Numbered from the stretch's first letter, positions 53,580 through 62,485 are shown. The stretch is DNA of 64,000 nt from Pseudoglutamicibacter albus (GCF_022346425.1 NZ_JAKRCW010000005.1:1-64000), one strand, 5' to 3'. The notes: generated by a model from the sequence alone, not told the origin. Translations and numbers: made by a program.

Positions 53580-55289
53580 CTATACTTCGACGACCACGGG
53601 CACGATCATCGGACGGCGGCGTAGCTTACGCCCAACCCAGGAACCGATCACACGCCGCACGACCTGCTGCAGCTGATGCTGGGTGTGATCCGGCTTATCC
53701 CGCATCGCTTCTTCCAGCGCGGATGCAATCTTCGGTTTGATGACCTCGAACGTTTTCGCGGTCTCAGCAACACCGCGGACCACGATGTCTGGGCCCTGGA
53801 TGATCTTCTGGGTCTTACGGTCCACAACGCTGATGACGGAGACGAAGCCTTCCTTGGACAAGACCATGCGGTCCTTGAGGTCGTCTTCGGTGACCATGCC
53901 CACGTGCGTCCCGTCCACATATACGTAGCTGACATCAAGCTGACCCGTGATGCTTGGAACGCCATCGGTAATGTCAACGACCGTTCCGTTGTTCGCCAGC
54001 AACAGGTTCTCTACCGGGACACCCGTGGCGTGAGCGAGTTTCGCGTTAGCGAGCTGATGCTTCGGCTCGCCGTGGACTGGCATCACGTGGCGCGGCTGAA
54101 CCACGTTGTAGACCGTCAGGAGTTCACCGGCGTAGGCGTGGCCGGATACGTGCACATTCGCGTTGCCTTTGTGGATCACGTTGATCCCGCGATACTGCAA
54201 GGCGTTCATGAGGCGGAAGACCGAAGTCTCGTTACCTGGGATCAAAGAGGACGCGAGGATCACGGTGTCCCCGGAGTCCAGTGAGATCTTGTGATCCCCG
54301 CTGGCCATGCGGGACAGCGCCGCCATCGGTTCGCCCTGGGAACCGGTGCACATCAGCACGATCTGGTGGTCCGGGATCTTATCCACGTTCTTGAAATCGA
54401 CTAGCATCCCTTCGGGGATATCGAGGTATCCCAGCTTGGATGCGATCGTCATGTTCCGCACCATCGAACGCCCCACCAGGCACAGCTTGCGGCCGGCCTT
54501 CGCGGCGGCGTTGATAACCTGCTGGACGCGGTGCACGTGCGATGCGAAAGAGGCGACGATCACGCGCTGATCGGCTTTGGCGATCGCGTCGTCCAGGACG
54601 GGCTGGATGTTGCGTTCAGTCGGCGTGTGGCCCGGGACTTCCGCGTTGGTTGAATCAGGGACCATGAGGTCCACACCCTCTTCACCCCAACGTCCGAAGG
54701 CCCGCAGGTCAGTCACACGCCCATCGAGCGGCAACGGGTCCATCTTGAAGTCACCGGTCTGGAACACGTTACCGGCCTTGGTACGCACCAGCACCGCCAT
54801 CGAATCCGGAATCGAGTGGTTCACGGCCGCGAACTCGACCTCGAAAGGCCCGAACTGCTCGACATCGCCCTCACGGATCTGCAACGTGAACGGTTTGATG
54901 CGGTGTTCCTGCAGCTTCGCTTCAACGAGTGCGAGCGTGAGCTGCGAAGCCACCAACGGGATGTCTTGCTTGAGGCGCAACAGGTACGGGACAGCACCGA
55001 TGTGGTCTTCGTGGCCGTGAGTGATGACCACGGCGACCACGTCGTCGAGACGGTCCTCGATATGGGACATGTCAGGCAGGATCAGATCCACACCTGGCTG
55101 TTCTTCTTCCGGGAAGAGCACCCCACAGTCAACGATGAGTAGCTTGCCGTCCATTTCATAGACGGTCATGTTGCGACCCACTTCGCCAACCCCACCGAGT
55201 GGGTAGACGCGAAGTGTTCCGTTAGGTAGTTGAGGTGGTGCTGAGACCTTCCGGTCGACGTCGAACGCGATGGTCGGTGTGTCAGTCAT
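53580..55289 (-). CDS. rnj: Ribonuclease J
   Basis: A 569-residue metallo-beta-lactamase nuclease with 5'-3' exo- and endonuclease activity on RNA. Zinc motif THGHEDHIGAVPYLL, beta-CASP segments (VASFASHVHRVQQVINAA; GNANVHVSGHAYAGELL) and HVMPVHGEPKHQ are intact. ATG at 55289 lies 17 bp after dapA, a common pairing in actinobacteria. Confidence 0.96.
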   Translation of the reverse strand: MTDTPTIAFDVDRKVSAPPQLPNGTLRVYPLGGVGEVGRNMTVYEMDGKLLIVDCGVLFPEEEQPGVDLILPDMSHIEDRLDDVVAVVITHGHEDHIGAVPYLLRLKQDIPLVASQLTLALVEAKLQEHRIKPFTLQIREGDVEQFGPFEVEFAAVNHSIPDSMAVLVRTKAGNVFQTGDFKMDPLPLDGRVTDLRAFGRWGEEGVDLMVPDSTNAEVPGHTPTERNIQPVLDDAIAKADQRVIVASFASHVHRVQQVINAAAKAGRKLCLVGRSMVRNMTIASKLGYLDIPEGMLVDFKNVDKIPDHQIVLMCTGSQGEPMAALSRMASGDHKISLDSGDTVILASSLIPGNETSVFRLMNALQYRGINVIHKGNANVHVSGHAYAGELLTVYNVVQPRHVMPVHGEPKHQLANAKLAHATGVPVENLLLANNGTVVDITDGVPSITGQLDVSYVYVDGTHVGMVTEDDLKDRMVLSKEGFVSVISVVDRKTQKIIQGPDIVVRGVAETAKTFEVIKPKIASALEEAMRDKPDHTQHQLQQVVRRVIGSWVGRKLRRRPMIVPVVVEV

Positions 55290-55306
55290 CCTGTTGATAA
55301 GCCTTT

Positions 55307-56209
55307 CTATAGATGTAGACCGCCCTCCGCGAGGTCTGCGAGTACGGGGGCGAGCTCAGCATCCGTAGGCTCCACGAGTGGGAGGCGGACGTGAGCGCTC
55401 GGCAGGACACCCTGCCGCTGAAGAACTGTTTTCGATGCCACGGCTCCTTGGAGGTGGCTCATGATGCCACGCTGGAGCGGGTCGATGTCCGCGTGAGCTT
55501 TGCGTGCGGTCGCAAGATCACCGTTGGCGACCGCGTCGATCATGGTGCGGTATTGCGCAGCCGCGATGTGCGCGGTCACGGATACAAGCCCGATCGCGCC
55601 GATCGCCAGCAGAGGCAGTGTCAGCCCGTCTTCACCCGAGTAGATGTCAAGGTCGGTGCGGGCGATGACCTTGGTGGTCTCCATGAGGTCGCCCTTGGCG
55701 TCTTTGAGGGCCACGATGTTGGGGTGCTTGGCCAGCGCTACGATCGTTTCGGTCTCGATGGGTTTCACGGAGCGGCCTGGGATGTCATAGAGCATCACGG
55801 GTAGGTCTACCGCATCGGCGATGGCTTCGAAGTGGGCTTGGATGCCTGCCTGGGATGGCTTGTTGTAGTACGGGGTCACCAGCAGCAGCCCGTCAACGCC
55901 GACCTCTTTCGCCATGCGGGAGAGGTTGATCGAGTGGCGGGTGTCGTTGGTTCCGGTGCCCGCCACGACAGCGGCGCGGTCCCCGACTTCCTCGACGACT
56001 GCCTTGAACATTTCGACGTTCTCTTCGTCAGTCAATGTCGAGGTTTCGCCCGTGGTTCCGGTCACGACCAGCCCGTCACAGCCGTCGTCAACAAGCTTTC
56101 GGGCCAGGGCGCGCGCGGCGTCAAGGTCGAGCTCACCGGTGGCCTTGAAGGGCGTCACCATTGCGGTCAGCAGTGTTCCGAAGCGTGGACGATCAGTGTG
56201 AAGTGCCAT
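55307..56209 (-). CDS. dapA: 4-hydroxy-tetrahydrodipicolinate synthase
   Basis: First committed step of lysine/DAP synthesis, condensing pyruvate and aspartate semialdehyde. Schiff-base Lys in IVALKDAKGD, catalytic Tyr in LLVTPYYNKPSQ, GTTGETSTL motif. ATG at 56209 gives 300 residues. A TAACCT hexamer lies 7 bases before the ATG and no ribosome-binding site is evident, so a leaderless mRNA is possible. Confidence 0.96.
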   Translation of the reverse strand: MALHTDRPRFGTLLTAMVTPFKATGELDLDAARALARKLVDDGCDGLVVTGTTGETSTLTDEENVEMFKAVVEEVGDRAAVVAGTGTNDTRHSINLSRMAKEVGVDGLLLVTPYYNKPSQAGIQAHFEAIADAVDLPVMLYDIPGRSVKPIETETIVALAKHPNIVALKDAKGDLMETTKVIARTDLDIYSGEDGLTLPLLAIGAIGLVSVTAHIAAAQYRTMIDAVANGDLATARKAHADIDPLQRGIMSHLQGAVASKTVLQRQGVLPSAHVRLPLVEPTDAELAPVLADLAEGGLHL

Positions 56210-56219
56210 GGTTCCCAGG

Positions 56220-56678
56220 TTACCTGTCTGTGCTGTTTCGGGCTTGTTTGCGAAGCGATATGGCGGTGCGCATGGATTCGCGGGCACGCCGGCGATCCCC
56301 CGCCGCATCGTATGCGAGCGCGAGCCGATGCCAGGACTGCCACCTCTCAGGATGTTCTTTGGCTTCTGCCGCGTATTTCTTGAAGTCTTCGTCTGCGGCT
56401 TCTTTAACGATGCGCCCCGACGGCATGCGCGGCAAGTCATCGCGTGGCAGTAGGCCTTGCTCTTCTAGTTCTTTGGCCATGGCCTCAGTCGTGGCGCCGA
56501 ACGCGACCTCGCGTACAAGGATCCACACGCCGATGAGCGGGACCACGAGGATCGCGGCGCCCAGCGCGATCCCGATCGGCTCGCCGGTCTGCCACAACCT
56601 CACCACGGACCCGAAGAACGCGATGAGATAGATGATGTAGACGGCCAGGATGATGCCGGTGAAGATTTTCGCTTTCAT
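56220..56678 (-). CDS. Membrane protein with TPR-like C-terminus
   Basis: A 152-residue protein with two membrane helices (IFTGIILAVYIIYLIAFFGSVV; IGIALGAAILVVPLIGVWIL) and a cytosolic part whose end (PERWQSWHRLALAYDAAGDRRRARESMRTAIS) reads as one tetratricopeptide repeat. It lies between dapB and dapA on the same strand, spaced 21 and 10 bp, so it is in the same operon. Role unknown. Confidence 0.78.
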   Translation of the reverse strand: MKAKIFTGIILAVYIIYLIAFFGSVVRLWQTGEPIGIALGAAILVVPLIGVWILVREVAFGATTEAMAKELEEQGLLPRDDLPRMPSGRIVKEAADEDFKKYAAEAKEHPERWQSWHRLALAYDAAGDRRRARESMRTAISLRKQARNSTDR

Positions 56679-56699
56679 AGTGTTGCGCTATACCTGCCT

Positions 56700-57473
56700 C
56701 TATGCGCCGAGGTCGAGGTAGCCTTCCAGCCCGTGGGTCAGCCCGGGCCGTTGCGCGACGGTGCGCAAGCCGAGCAGGACCCCAGACATGAAGGAGACAC
56801 GGTCGAAAGAGTCGTGGCGGATCGTGAGCATCTCGCCTTCACCGCCCAGTAGCACCTCTTGATGAGCCACGAGGCCGCGTAGGCGCACCGCGTGGACGTG
56901 AACGTCGTCGACCACGGCCCCGCGCGCTCCGTGCGGGTCGGTTTCTGTTGCATCGGGGCTTGGTGCCCGTCCGGCTTCGGCACGCGCTTGGGCGATCATG
57001 CGGGCCGTGCGGTCCGCGGTGCCGGAGGGCGCATCGACCTTGTCGGGGTGATGCATCTCGATCACTTCAACCGATTCGAAATACGGTGCCGCTTGAGCGG
57101 CGAACTGTGCGGCAAGCACGGCACCGAGCGCGAAGTTAGGGGCGATCAAAACCCCAACCTCCGGCTGACCTTCAAGCTGGGTGCGGACTGCGGCGAGGCG
57201 GTCGGCATCCCAGCCGGTAGCGCCAACAACCGCGTGGATCCCGTGTTCGATAGCGAACGCGACGTTATCGGCAGTCGCTGATGGAACGGACAGATCCACC
57301 ATGTGGGTCGCGTTCGCATCGAGCATCGCATCCAGCGAGTCCCCTCGCCCGATCTGTGCGACCACCTCCATATCCGGTGCGTTCCCGACGGCCTCAACGG
57401 CTTGGGATCCCATGCGCCCGCGGGCGCCGATCACGGCTACGCGGAGAGGCGAGGTGGTCTGCGTGTCAGTCAC
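56700..57473 (-). CDS. dapB: 4-hydroxy-tetrahydrodipicolinate reductase
   Basis: NAD(P)H-dependent second enzyme of the DAP path, 257 residues. Nucleotide motif VIGARGRMGSQ, catalytic EMHHPDKVDAPSGTA, APNFALGAV. GTG at 57473 has GGAG 9 bases upstream and is preferred over a TTG at 57488. In one operon with the TPR-like gene and dapA. Confidence 0.96.
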   Translation of the reverse strand: MTDTQTTSPLRVAVIGARGRMGSQAVEAVGNAPDMEVVAQIGRGDSLDAMLDANATHMVDLSVPSATADNVAFAIEHGIHAVVGATGWDADRLAAVRTQLEGQPEVGVLIAPNFALGAVLAAQFAAQAAPYFESVEVIEMHHPDKVDAPSGTADRTARMIAQARAEAGRAPSPDATETDPHGARGAVVDDVHVHAVRLRGLVAHQEVLLGGEGEMLTIRHDSFDRVSFMSGVLLGLRTVAQRPGLTHGLEGYLDLGA

Positions 57474-57538
57474 GATGTGCTGCTCCAAAGTGAGGTTTTA
57501 GCGTTCTGATGCGGTGCGGTATTCGAACTGTGCCGTTT

Positions 57539-58033
57539 CTAAACCGTGGCGCTGCGGTCGAATGGGTCGAGTGAGAAGTCATCGCGCAGGATGCGTTCTG
57601 CCCAGGCCTTCGCTGAGTGCAGCGAGTGGTCTTTGAAGTTACCGCACGAAACCTCGGTGGTGCCTGGGACGTCTTCCCATTCGACGGTGTCGCGGATCGC
57701 TTCAAGTGAGGACTTGAGCGCGCGGGCCACTTCTTCGATGCTGGGGGTGCCCCACGTGATGAGGTGGAAGCCGGTGCGGCATCCGAATGGAGAGCAGTCG
57801 ATGATGCCATCCAACCGGGTGCGTAGCAGGCCCGCCAGGAGGTGTTCGATGGTGTGTAGGCCAGCGGTGTCGATCGCCTCGTGGTTGGGTTGTAGCAAAC
57901 GCAGGTCGAAGTTGGAGATGACTCCGTTGCCTTCAGGACCGTGCTCTACCGCGATGAGACGTACATAGGGAGCCTTGACCGCGGTGTGGTCAAGCTCGAA
58001 GCTCTCGACGTTCGCCATGTTCTTTTCAGCCAC
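57539..58033 (-). CDS. luxS: S-ribosylhomocysteine lyase LuxS
   Basis: Splits S-ribosylhomocysteine into homocysteine and DPD, the AI-2 precursor. Metal-binding [12 protein letters not shown] and catalytic [12 protein letters not shown] are intact, 164 residues. GTG at 58033 follows AGGAGG closely; ATG at 58018 is an alternative. No pfs (nucleosidase) gene or AI-2 receptor is nearby, so methyl-cycle recycling is the safe reading. Same strand as dapB, 65 bp apart. Confidence 0.93.
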   Translation of the reverse strand: MAEKNMANVESFELDHTAVKAPYVRLIAVEHGPEGNGVISNFDLRLLQPNHEAIDTAGLHTIEHLLAGLLRTRLDGIIDCSPFGCRTGFHLITWGTPSIEEVARALKSSLEAIRDTVEWEDVPGTTEVSCGNFKDHSLHSAKAWAERILRDDFSLDPFDRSATV

Positions 58034-58100
58034 GATTCCTCCTGACACGGTTGCCCGTGAAACCTAATTCTGCCGTTGTAAAGCGCAGTTGCCGTTAAGG

Positions 58101-59579
58101 TTACCGGGTGGCGGCGCCGCTAGCCCCAGTTACGTAATCAGGCTCAGTGACGTAACCGGGCTCAGTTAGATCACCGGCCTGGCCGATGAAAGCCTCGGGC
58201 GCGAGGATCACGGCGGTTCGCGGTTGCGCGGCTAGACGGGCGGCGAGCGCCTTGACCTCATCGACGGTTACAGCCCGCAGTTTCTCGAGTGTTTCTTCGA
58301 GGGTTACGTAGTGGCCGGTCATGAGTTCAGCTCCTGCCAGGCGTGACATGCGTGGCCCGTGGTCCTCGCCGGTCAAAACGGATTGGCCGGCGAGTGAGCC
58401 GACTGCCCAGTCGAGTTCGTCCTCGGTGATGCCGGCAGCTGCGATGAGATCGAACTGCTCCCCTAAGACCGTGAGCGTGGTTTCGGCGTCTTCGGGTGCG
58501 CATCCGGCATACAGTGAGAAGAACCCGGTGTCTGAATAGCCGGCGGTCATCGCGAAGGTTGAGTACGCGAGTCCGCGGCGTTCACGCACTTCCTGGAAGA
58601 GGCGTGAGGACATTCCCCCGCCTAGCACCGTGGAGAGGATCGAGAGCGCAAAGCGGTTCTCTGAATCCGATGGCAGGCCCGGAACGCCCAGGAACACTTG
58701 GGCTTGTTCGATGTCTTTATAGATGCGGAAAACACCGGACTGGGATCCCGGCATTGCCCGCAGCTCCTCAACAGGTTCAGGGATACCGTCGTGGGTTGCC
58801 AGCGCCTGCGCGTCCACTTCTACCCCGTACACGCCGGTGCGGCGCGGCATCGGAGTGCGTTCGGTCTCTAGATCCCAGCCACCGTCTTTGAGGGCCTGGG
58901 TAGCCAACCGAACCACCTCATCGTGCTCTACCGCGCCCGCCGCCGTGATCACGAGCGTTTCCGGGGAGTAATACTTGTTGTAGTGGTCACGGAACTCTGC
59001 AACCTTGAGTTCGCGGATCTCGGCACGCGTACCGCCGACGGGGCGGGCCAGTGGATGCTCCCCGAAGATGAGCCGAGAGAACTGCTCGTGGGCCATCGAG
59101 AGCGGGTCATCGGCATCCATCGCAAGCTCATCCAAGATGACCCCGCGCTCCCGTTCGGCTTCTTCGTGGTCCAGGAGGGGCTGGGTCACCATGTCAGAGA
59201 TGACTTCGATCGCCATCGGCAGGTCCTCACCCAAAACGCGGGCGTGATAGCACGTGGTCTCCTTGGTGGTTGCGGCATTCGCTTCCCCACCCACGCGGTC
59301 AAAAGCCAAGGAAATATCGAAGGCCGAACGGGTCGGGGTGCCCTTGAACAACAGGTGTTCCAAGAAGTGTGTGGAACCGTATTGGCCTTCAGCCTCATCA
59401 CGGGAACCCACGCCCACCCAGAAACCCACCGAAGCCGAAAGTGCCGCCGGCATGTGCTCCGTCAGAATCCGAACCCCTGAAGGCAAAACCGTGCGGCGAA
59501 CCACCGAGCCGTCCTCATCCTGCCGAAGCGTCTGCTCAAGACGCTCAGGGGACGGGACCAACGGCAAATCTATCGGCAC
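58101..59579 (-). CDS. M16-family zinc metallopeptidase
   Basis: A 492-residue pitrilysin/processing peptidase-like protein. Inverted zinc motif HFLEH (residues 71-75) with the distal Glu in the DHEEAERERGVILDEL region, and the R/Y pair segment (ERRGLAYSTFAMTAGYSDTGFFSLYAG) in the second half. In related genomes this gene follows pnp directly; here two genes intervene. The C-terminus ends in an 18-bp repeat-encoded tail (GDLTEPGYVTEPDYVTGA). GTG start with AAAGGA upstream. Confidence 0.9.
   Translation of the reverse strand: MPIDLPLVPSPERLEQTLRQDEDGSVVRRTVLPSGVRILTEHMPAALSASVGFWVGVGSRDEAEGQYGSTHFLEHLLFKGTPTRSAFDISLAFDRVGGEANAATTKETTCYHARVLGEDLPMAIEVISDMVTQPLLDHEEAERERGVILDELAMDADDPLSMAHEQFSRLIFGEHPLARPVGGTRAEIRELKVAEFRDHYNKYYSPETLVITAAGAVEHDEVVRLATQALKDGGWDLETERTPMPRRTGVYGVEVDAQALATHDGIPEPVEELRAMPGSQSGVFRIYKDIEQAQVFLGVPGLPSDSENRFALSILSTVLGGGMSSRLFQEVRERRGLAYSTFAMTAGYSDTGFFSLYAGCAPEDAETTLTVLGEQFDLIAAAGITEDELDWAVGSLAGQSVLTGEDHGPRMSRLAGAELMTGHYVTLEETLEKLRAVTVDEVKALAARLAAQPRTAVILAPEAFIGQAGDLTEPGYVTEPDYVTGASGAATR
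58127..58180. repeat. Three 18-bp tandem repeats at the M16 3' end
   Basis: CAGTTACGTAATCAGGCT (58127-58144), CAGTGACGTAACCGGGCT (58145-58162) and CAGTTAGATCACCGGCCT (58163-58180) encode repeated EPxYVT hexapeptides at the protein C-terminus. Confidence 0.75.
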
Positions 59580-59599
59580 AACGAAATCCTTTCGCGCTA

Positions 59600-59667
59600 G
59601 GTTATATAGCTCAGCAAGCTATGCAACTCAGTAGGTTATACGACTCAGTGGGTTATGTGACTCAGTG
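59600..59667. repeat. Four 17-bp tandem repeats upstream of the M16 gene
   Basis: Four contiguous units: GGTTATATAGCTCAGCA, AGCTATGCAACTCAGTA, GGTTATACGACTCAGTG, GGTTATGTGACTCAGTG. They fill most of the gap between the ThDP-enzyme stop and the M16 start. On the minus strand each unit offers a TATAAC/CATAAC-like hexamer, so the array may hold the M16 promoter. Confidence 0.85.
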
Positions 59668-59694
59668 GTTATACAGCACCGCGGCTGAGGTAGC

Positions 59695-61383
59695 TCAGTG
59701 GCCTTTGAAGGCTTCCGCGAGCCACCACGCCCCGGAGTCCGATGCGATCTTCGCGTCAATCACGAGCGGCGCTTGAGGATCGCTAGCGAGCCATTCGCGT
59801 ACCGCCGCGAGGTCCTGGACCCTACGCACCGTAACCCCTTCGGCTCCGAAACCGCGGGCGATCGCCGCGATGTCGGTATCCGGGAACGTGACCGTGGACA
59901 TGTCAGGTTCTGAACCGTCCGCGTTGAAGTGGTGGATCTCGGCTCCGTATGCGGCATCGTTATAGACGATGCACACGAGCGGAAGCCGCAACCGGACCGC
60001 TGTCTCAAGCTCCGCGATCGCCATATGGAATCCACCATCCCCGGTTCCCAGAACCGGCATCCGGTCCGGCCGGGCCAGCGCCGCGCCGATCGCGGTGCCC
60101 AGCCCCAGCCCGATCGCCTGGAAAGCCTGCGTGAAGCAGAACCCGTCAGCGTCCGGAACATCCAGAAACTGGCTCGGATACCCCATGAAGTTACCCGAAT
60201 CGATGCTCACGATGCGTTCGGCAGGCAGGATCTTGTTGAGTTCGATGGTCAACGTACGTGGGTCGATGCGCGCTTGCGTTCCGGCGTCAGTGGACAAGTC
60301 GCTGTAGGGTTCGCTCGCCCACGAGCTGCGGGAAGCGATGAGTTCGCGGTTGGCTTGCGTCCGGTAGCCGGTGCGAGGTGCCGGGTGCTGTTCACGGATG
60401 TGCTCAAGCACATCGGCGGCGGTTTCGGCGGTGTCGCCGAGCACCCCGAGCGTAATGGGCCGGTTACGCCCCAGCGCGGCGTCTTCACAATCGACCTGCA
60501 CCACCGCCGCATCCGGGCTGATCAGGGTTCCGTGCCGCATGGTCCACATGTTCATCGCGCACCCGAACCCCACAATGAGATCCGCGTTGCTGATGAGCTC
60601 GGCCGTCACAGGCGATGAGAATCCCCCGGAGATCCCGAGGTTGTAATCCTTGCCGTTGAAAAGCCCCTTCACAACCGCCGAGGTAGCCAACAGCGCACCC
60701 GTATGCTCCGCCAGTTGCGAGATCACACCACCTGCGTGCTTCGCGCCGCGCCCAGCAACGAACACAGGGCGCTGCGCCCGAATGATCAGCTCCGCGAGCG
60801 CGGCAACGCTCACCCGCGAAGGCCGCACAGGTTCCGCCCGATGTAGACGCTCAGCGGCTGGAACAGCGCGGGCCGGACCGGCTTGATCAGCGTACGCGGG
60901 CTGAACCTGAACATCCAACGGGAGGTTCAAAACCACCGTCCTGCGGTCGTTGACCGCCGTGCGATAGGCGCGCACCACATCGTCCACCACCGTCTCAGCA
61001 GAATGAAGCCGCTCCGAGACCGCATACACCGACTCCGCTAGCCCATCCTGATCCATCGCGAAGTTAGAGCTCACAGCGCTCGCCGCGGACTCACCGGTCA
61101 GAACGATCATCGGGGTGCGGGACTTCGCGGCCTCACCGATCCCGGTGGTCGCGTTCGTCAGCCCACAGCCCTGATGCACGCTCAGCACCGAAACCTTGCC
61201 CGAAACACGGGCATACGCGTCCGCCATGTTCGCCGCCCCGCCCTCGTGACGGGCCGCGGTGAACGGGACCCCGTGGGCTTTCAACGCGTTCGTGACCACG
61301 AAATTACCGCTACCCACCACACCGAAAGCGTGCCCCACACCCAACTGGGCCAGCAGGGCTGCGACCTGTTCAGCGACGTTCAT
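59695..61383 (-). CDS. Thiamine diphosphate-dependent decarboxylase-like enzyme
   Basis: A 562-residue protein of the acetolactate synthase/benzoylformate decarboxylase family. The catalytic Glu is at about residue 47 (AARHEGGAANMADAYAR), the middle domain follows (PVFVAGRGAKHAGGVI), and the ThDP-Mg motif GDGGFHMAIAELETAV...IVYNDAAYG is complete. The ilvB subtype is unlikely as no ilvN follows. It lies downstream of a cyclase-family hydrolase gene, and the pair separates pnp from the M16 gene. Start at 61383 (MNVAEQVAAL). The substrate is not readable; a 2-oxo acid decarboxylase is likely. Confidence 0.82.
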   Translation of the reverse strand: MNVAEQVAALLAQLGVGHAFGVVGSGNFVVTNALKAHGVPFTAARHEGGAANMADAYARVSGKVSVLSVHQGCGLTNATTGIGEAAKSRTPMIVLTGESAASAVSSNFAMDQDGLAESVYAVSERLHSAETVVDDVVRAYRTAVNDRRTVVLNLPLDVQVQPAYADQAGPARAVPAAERLHRAEPVRPSRVSVAALAELIIRAQRPVFVAGRGAKHAGGVISQLAEHTGALLATSAVVKGLFNGKDYNLGISGGFSSPVTAELISNADLIVGFGCAMNMWTMRHGTLISPDAAVVQVDCEDAALGRNRPITLGVLGDTAETAADVLEHIREQHPAPRTGYRTQANRELIASRSSWASEPYSDLSTDAGTQARIDPRTLTIELNKILPAERIVSIDSGNFMGYPSQFLDVPDADGFCFTQAFQAIGLGLGTAIGAALARPDRMPVLGTGDGGFHMAIAELETAVRLRLPLVCIVYNDAAYGAEIHHFNADGSEPDMSTVTFPDTDIAAIARGFGAEGVTVRRVQDLAAVREWLASDPQAPLVIDAKIASDSGAWWLAEAFKGH

Positions 61384-61489
61384 AACCACTTCTTCAATCT
61401 TCCAATGCCTTAGCGACGGCACCCAACCTCAGTGACGGCAGGGCCGAGTTCGCACCGGAGGCGTTACTTCGCCGTGCTTGTTCTACTTC

Positions 61490-62275
61490 TCAGCGCCTGC
61501 TTTGCTTCTCAAGGAACGCGTAGACACGGCATGGGGAGCCGGTGCCGCCCACGATCGGTAGCGGGGCCACACAGATCATCGCACCATTTGTTGGTAGCTT
61601 CGCGAGGTTCTTCAACGACGTGATCCCGTATTTATCCGCACCCAGCAGATAGTAGTGCACCGGGAACGGTGGGTCCTGTTCCCCGCCGCGGCCGGCATCG
61701 ATCCCGACCGTCTCAACGCCCATACCCGAAATCGGTAGCTCATCCGCCATGTAGCGGGCGCATTCGACCGTGAAGCCTGGGGTGTGGGAACCGGCCTCGT
61801 CCGCGTTCAGGAACGCTTCCTCGCTGTGGTCGTGCTGATCCCAGCCGGTGCGGAACAAAAGCCACGCTCCTTCCGAGAACGCGCCGTGACGTTCTTGCCA
61901 CTGTTTCAGGTGTGAGACATCAACCAGGAAGTCCGGGTCAGCCTCAACCTCAGCGGTGAAATCCAAGACCACCGCCGGGCCAGTCAGCCGCGGCAGATCG
62001 ATCTGGGATACGTCCTTACCCTCGCGGCCGCTGATCCAGTGGATCGGGGCATCCAAATGGGTTCCGATGTGCTCACCGGTACGGATGTTGTGGTGCTTCC
62101 AGAACGGGCCCGGCTCGTCATAGGCCGAGACCTGTTCGAGGCTGAAGTCATTCAGGTTCGGGAACGGGTCAGGCAACGTCAACGTCGGAGTCTCAGACGA
62201 CAACGGCGCCGTAAGATCCACCATCTCTATCGAACCGGATGCCACCCCGGCCAAGAACGCCTCTACTGCAGACAT
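61490..62275 (-). CDS. Cyclase/kynurenine-formamidase-family metal hydrolase
   Basis: A 261-residue PF04199-type hydrolase with the metal motif HIGTHLDAPIHW (residues 69-80, HxGTHxDxPxH). Members include kynurenine formamidase and isatin hydrolase. The length (about 210 for KynB) and the aromatic SGREGKD insert favour the isatin hydrolase/general cyclase type, but substrate is unproven. GGAGGGGCG precedes the ATG at 62275. Followed after 106 bp by the ThDP enzyme. A long inverted repeat lies in its promoter region. Confidence 0.82.
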   Translation of the reverse strand: MSAVEAFLAGVASGSIEMVDLTAPLSSETPTLTLPDPFPNLNDFSLEQVSAYDEPGPFWKHHNIRTGEHIGTHLDAPIHWISGREGKDVSQIDLPRLTGPAVVLDFTAEVEADPDFLVDVSHLKQWQERHGAFSEGAWLLFRTGWDQHDHSEEAFLNADEAGSHTPGFTVECARYMADELPISGMGVETVGIDAGRGGEQDPPFPVHYYLLGADKYGITSLKNLAKLPTNGAMICVAPLPIVGGTGSPCRVYAFLEKQSRR

Positions 62276-62304
62276 CGCCCCTCCAGAATCCAATACAACT
62301 GCGC

Positions 62305-62357
62305 CGATGGTTAGTAATGCTTAGTTAAGAGCGTTTGGTTAACAATGCTAACCATCG
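62305..62357 (-). promoter_or_regulatory. Inverted repeat in the cyclase promoter
   Basis: CGATGGTTAG (62305-62314) and CTAACCATCG (62348-62357) are perfect inverted 10-mers around 33 bases that contain further GTTA/TAAC elements and promoter-like hexamers (minus TTGTTA and TAAGCA, 16-bp spacer). A dimeric repressor binding both arms would enclose the promoter. Confidence 0.5.
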
Positions 62358-62454
62358 TGATCCACGCCTCACTCGCAACCCAAACCAATGACGATGCATG
62401 ACGTGGGCACCAGACGCACAGACCCTTACAGCACAAGACCCCCTTACAGCAAAA

Positions 62455-62485
62455 GGCCCCGGAACCGTTGACTGGTTCCGGGGCC
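62455..62485 (-). terminator. Intrinsic terminator of pnp
   Basis: GGCCCCGGAACC (62455-62466) pairs with GGTTCCGGGGCC (62474-62485), 12 bp, 7-base loop, followed on the minus strand by TTTTGC. It lies 51 bp after the pnp stop and separates pnp from the cyclase gene. Confidence 0.9.

Noticed and set aside
55307-56440. Long form of dapA with 77 extra N-terminal residues
   Set aside because: The extra part is Arg/Cys-rich, overlaps the TPR-like gene on the same strand in another frame and has no family support.
59600-59667. Repeat array considered as CRISPR
   Set aside because: Units are contiguous, 17 bp, with no spacers and no cas genes.
59685-59705. GGTAGCTCAGTGG, like the D-arm of a tRNA
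   Set aside because: No acceptor stem or anticodon arm can be formed around it; it overlaps the ThDP-enzyme stop.
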